Shown here one piece after another: positions 61,953-64,000 of a DNA stretch of 64,000 nt (position 1 is the stretch's first letter; each line of letters opens with the position of its first letter). Under the pieces are notes generated by a model. The model did not search any database, was not told the DNA's origin, and saw only the letters and a list, made by a program, of their open reading frames with translations. The position numbers and the translations under genes were made by a program. The stretch is from JALNZF01 sp964447405. GTDB taxonomy: Bacteria > Nitrospirota > UBA9217. The DNA is taken from NCBI GenBank assembly GCA_964447405.1, contig CAYUSP010000002.1, forward strand, positions 1-64,000. The letters are read 5' to 3'.

Positions 61953-62417
61953 ATGCAAAAGGTACTGATTGCGGTAGACGATACAAAAGGCACAAAACTT
62001 GCGTTTTCCACCTATAGCAGTTTTTGCGCCTGCATGCGCCCTAAAACCATCAATTTGGTGTATGTGGAAAAATTTGAAGGCAACAAATCACTCATTGATG
62101 AAATGCTCGGTGACGCGGAAATGGCCACTCTCAAGGATGTGTTGAAGGGCACCGAATATCAGAGGGCATTGGATAAAAAAGCTCAGAAAATCCTCACGCA
62201 TTACAAAAAAGTCCTCGAGCAAAAAGGTTTAAAAGGTATTAAAACCATCATCAGGAAAGGCCATCCTGCAGAAGAGATTTTGAAAACCGCCAATGACGTG
62301 AAAGCAGACCTCATCATCGTCGGATCACGGGGGAGAAGGACCACCCGCCTGTTCATGGGTAGCGTCAGCAGAGAAGTGGTGGAAGGGGCGGATGTACCTG
62401 TGCTGGTTGTGAAATAG
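61953..62417 (+). CDS. universal stress protein, ATP-binding-type
   Basis: A 154-residue Usp domain with VLIAVDDTKG at the N-terminus and GSRGRRTTRLFMGSVS near the C-terminus, close to the ATP-binding motif though the spacing is eight instead of nine. AGAAGGAG precedes the ATG. It is probably the last gene of the yeeE unit, followed by a terminator. Confidence 0.9.
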   Translation: MQKVLIAVDDTKGTKLAFSTYSSFCACMRPKTINLVYVEKFEGNKSLIDEMLGDAEMATLKDVLKGTEYQRALDKKAQKILTHYKKVLEQKGLKGIKTIIRKGHPAEEILKTANDVKADLIIVGSRGRRTTRLFMGSVSREVVEGADVPVLVVK

Positions 62418-62442
62418 GAAAATAAGACCGCACGTTGTTAAT

Positions 62443-62495
62443 CCCTTCACGGCATCCCGGACGTTCCCTCCGAATGCCGTGAAGGGGTGATTTAT
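62443..62495 (+). terminator. intrinsic terminator after the universal stress gene
   Basis: Thirteen-base arms CCCTTCACGGCAT (62443-62455) and ATGCCGTGAAGGG (62474-62486) with an 18-base loop. A moderately T-rich tract, TGATTTATT, follows. Confidence 0.7.
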
Positions 62496-62618
62496 TCTGT
62501 TGCTGCTACGTCATGAGAAATCGGGGCTGAATATCGCATCAGCTTCAACGACTCTATTTACTGTAAGCAGCCTTCTCTCCTTGCATTCCGATTCACAACG
62601 ATGCACTCAGGTGATGCC

Positions 62619-64000
62619 ATGAACATCTCAAAAAAAGACATCGTCATCATCGGTGGCGGGCTCTCCGGCCTGTCGTCAGGCCATGTACTGTCCCATGCCG
62701 GTTTTCCCGTCAGGGTGTATGAGCATGATTCCACTGTCGGCGGGCTGTCAAAGACGATCGAAAAAAACGGGTTCCGATTTGATCTCGGCGGCCACCGGTT
62801 TTTCACCAGGGATGAAAAAATCAATACATTTGTCCGCGACCTTATGGGCAAAGAACTCATCACCGTCCGGCGCAGCAGCAGAATCTATATGCGCCAAAAG
62901 TATTTTGACTACCCCCTGAAGCCCCTCAACGCAATGTTCGGTATGGGCATGGCAACGACCGCAGGCATCCTCGCGGATTACGCATGGGAAAAGCTCAAAC
63001 CGTCTTCCGGCCGTGCAGGCATTGTCTCGCTTGAAGACTGGGTTGTCCGCAATTTCGGCCGCACCATGTTCAACATCTACTTCAAAGAATACAGTGAAAA
63101 GGTCTGGGGAATCGACTGCGCGAAGATCAGCGCGACCTGGGTAGCTGAGCGCATCAAGGGATTGTCCCTGGCGCAGGCGGTAAAGCATGCGTTCTTCAAG
63201 GTCAGCGGCCGGGACCTCGCTACTCTAGCCGACACCTTCCAGTACCCCTCGCTCGGAATTGGCAGGTTGTCCGACCGGCTCCGCGAAGAGATTGAAGAGA
63301 GCGGTGAGGTCTTCACCAACACCAGCGTTATCCGCGTCAATCACACTAACTTCAAAGTGGAAAGCATTACCATCCGCGATCAGGACCGGGTCTTCGCCGT
63401 TCCGGCGGACGAGTTCATATCAAGTATACCCATCACCAGGCTGCTCGGCATGCTGGATCCCGCTCCTCCGGCACGAGTTCTCAAGGCAGCAGCGGCGCTT
63501 AAATACCGCGACTTGGTGGTGGTGGCGGTCATGGTGAACAGAGAGCGGGTTACAGACCAGACCTGGATCTACCTGCCCGAAAAGGAGATTCCCTTCGGCA
63601 GGATCCATGAGCCTAAGAACTGGAGCCCTGCCATGGCTCCGAAAGGCTCTTCGCTCCTGGTCATGGAATATTTCAGCTCCCGGGGAGACTCCCTATGGAA
63701 CATGCATGATGACAAGCTTGCAACCCTTACCATAGACCACCTCATCCAGCTCGGTTTTATCAGGAAGCAGGATGTTGTGGACAGCATGATCGTGCGCGTT
63801 CCTAACGCTTACCCTCTTTTCGAAGTCGGATACCGGGAACACGTTCAAGTACTCCTCGACTATCTGGGGCTCTTCAGCAATCTTCACAGTGCGGGAAGAA
63901 ACGGCATGTTCCGCTACTACAACATGGACGTTGCTATCCAATCGGGCATCGAAACCGCGGAAAAGATACTCCAACAGGCCGGCTCGCACGAGAGTGTTGC
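62619..64000 (+). CDS. FAD-dependent amine-oxidase/UDP-galactopyranose-mutase-like oxidoreductase, 3' end outside the window
   Basis: About 460 codons are visible and the gene runs off the end. The N-terminus has the dinucleotide-binding motif VIIGGGLSGLSSGHVL and the FAD contact VGGLSKTIEKNGFRFDLGGHRFF. The segment NFGRTMFNIYFKEYSEKVWG is typical of the NAD(P)-binding protoporphyrinogen oxidase/UDP-galactopyranose mutase-like group used in polysaccharide loci. ATG 62619 has AGGTG five bases upstream; an in-frame ATG at 62601 is possible. Substrate unknown. Confidence 0.85.
   Translation, partial: MNISKKDIVIIGGGLSGLSSGHVLSHAGFPVRVYEHDSTVGGLSKTIEKNGFRFDLGGHRFFTRDEKINTFVRDLMGKELITVRRSSRIYMRQKYFDYPLKPLNAMFGMGMATTAGILADYAWEKLKPSSGRAGIVSLEDWVVRNFGRTMFNIYFKEYSEKVWGIDCAKISATWVAERIKGLSLAQAVKHAFFKVSGRDLATLADTFQYPSLGIGRLSDRLREEIEESGEVFTNTSVIRVNHTNFKVESITIRDQDRVFAVPADEFISSIPITRLLGMLDPAPPARVLKAAAALKYRDLVVVAVMVNRERVTDQTWIYLPEKEIPFGRIHEPKNWSPAMAPKGSSLLVMEYFSSRGDSLWNMHDDKLATLTIDHLIQLGFIRKQDVVDSMIVRVPNAYPLFEVGYREHVQVLLDYLGLFSNLHSAGRNGMFRYYNMDVAIQSGIETAEKILQQAGSHESV

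Noticed and set aside
1..64000. Search for tRNA, rRNA, CRISPR and prophage genes
   Set aside because: No cloverleaf T-loop signature, rRNA segment, CRISPR array or phage structural gene was recognised by eye; a covariance-model search would be needed to exclude small RNAs.

Overview
This window looks like chromosomal DNA from a Gram-negative, free-living bacterium with sulfur-linked anaerobic or microaerobic metabolism. The cell-envelope genes (TolC-type channel, MltA transglycosylase, many lipoproteins, an outer-membrane-barrel-like protein) show two membranes. A haem b synthase of the alternative sirohaem route (AhbD), YeeE/TusA/DsrE sulfur carriers, zinc-ribbon/DUF2318 membrane proteins and abundant c-di-GMP proteins suit a Nitrospirota (Thermodesulfovibrionia-like) or deltaproteobacteria-like genome. 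That assignment is an inference; no rRNA, tRNA or other phylogenetic marker is present.

Layout. 0-5 kb: a Big2-repeat lipoprotein cut by the window edge, a PAS-GGDEF-EAL protein and MltA. 4.4-8.3 kb: a tripartite drug-efflux operon (TolC/EmrA/EmrB types). 8.4-12.8 kb: a signalling island with a REC-PilZ protein, a hybrid histidine kinase, and a LuxI/LuxR pair whose 3' ends overlap; a perfect 22-bp lux-box-like palindrome lies between the divergent kinase and luxI genes. 13-16 kb: a lipoprotein, a small c-type cytochrome and an AbrB/RelE-type toxin-antitoxin pair. 16-29 kb: mostly housekeeping genes (htpG, arfB, an ABC-2 exporter, rsmE, greB, Rsm22-like) plus an RCC1-repeat lipoprotein and a serine hydrolase. 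29-39 kb: a diguanylate cyclase, universal stress protein, ahbD, a GAF-GGDEF protein, a NagA-like deacetylase, a His-rich ribbon-helix-helix protein, an AEC transporter and an AmpG-like transporter.

40-46 kb is the accessory segment: a HepT/MntA toxin-antitoxin pair, a second MNT nucleotidyltransferase, another Big2 lipoprotein, a truncated IS3-family element, then a run of same-strand ORFs of unknown function that looks AT-rich. Two sites of 58-59 bp in this run resemble integron attC sites, so it may be a small integrase-less cassette array.

46-64 kb: a giant NHL/FN3/transglutaminase-like/TPR protein, a MacB-type ABC module with a DUF2318 protein and a SurA-like protein, then two sulfur-relay clusters (TusA; DsrE-like/TusB-like/DsrE/rhodanese; YeeE/TusA/Gly-Tyr-rich protein/universal stress protein), a GT39-type membrane protein and a partial FAD-dependent oxidoreductase.

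The most notable points are the quorum-sensing locus with its symmetrical divergent promoter, the possible cassette array, the miniature sulfur-relay genes (one too short for normal ORF cut-offs), and the His-rich RHH protein.
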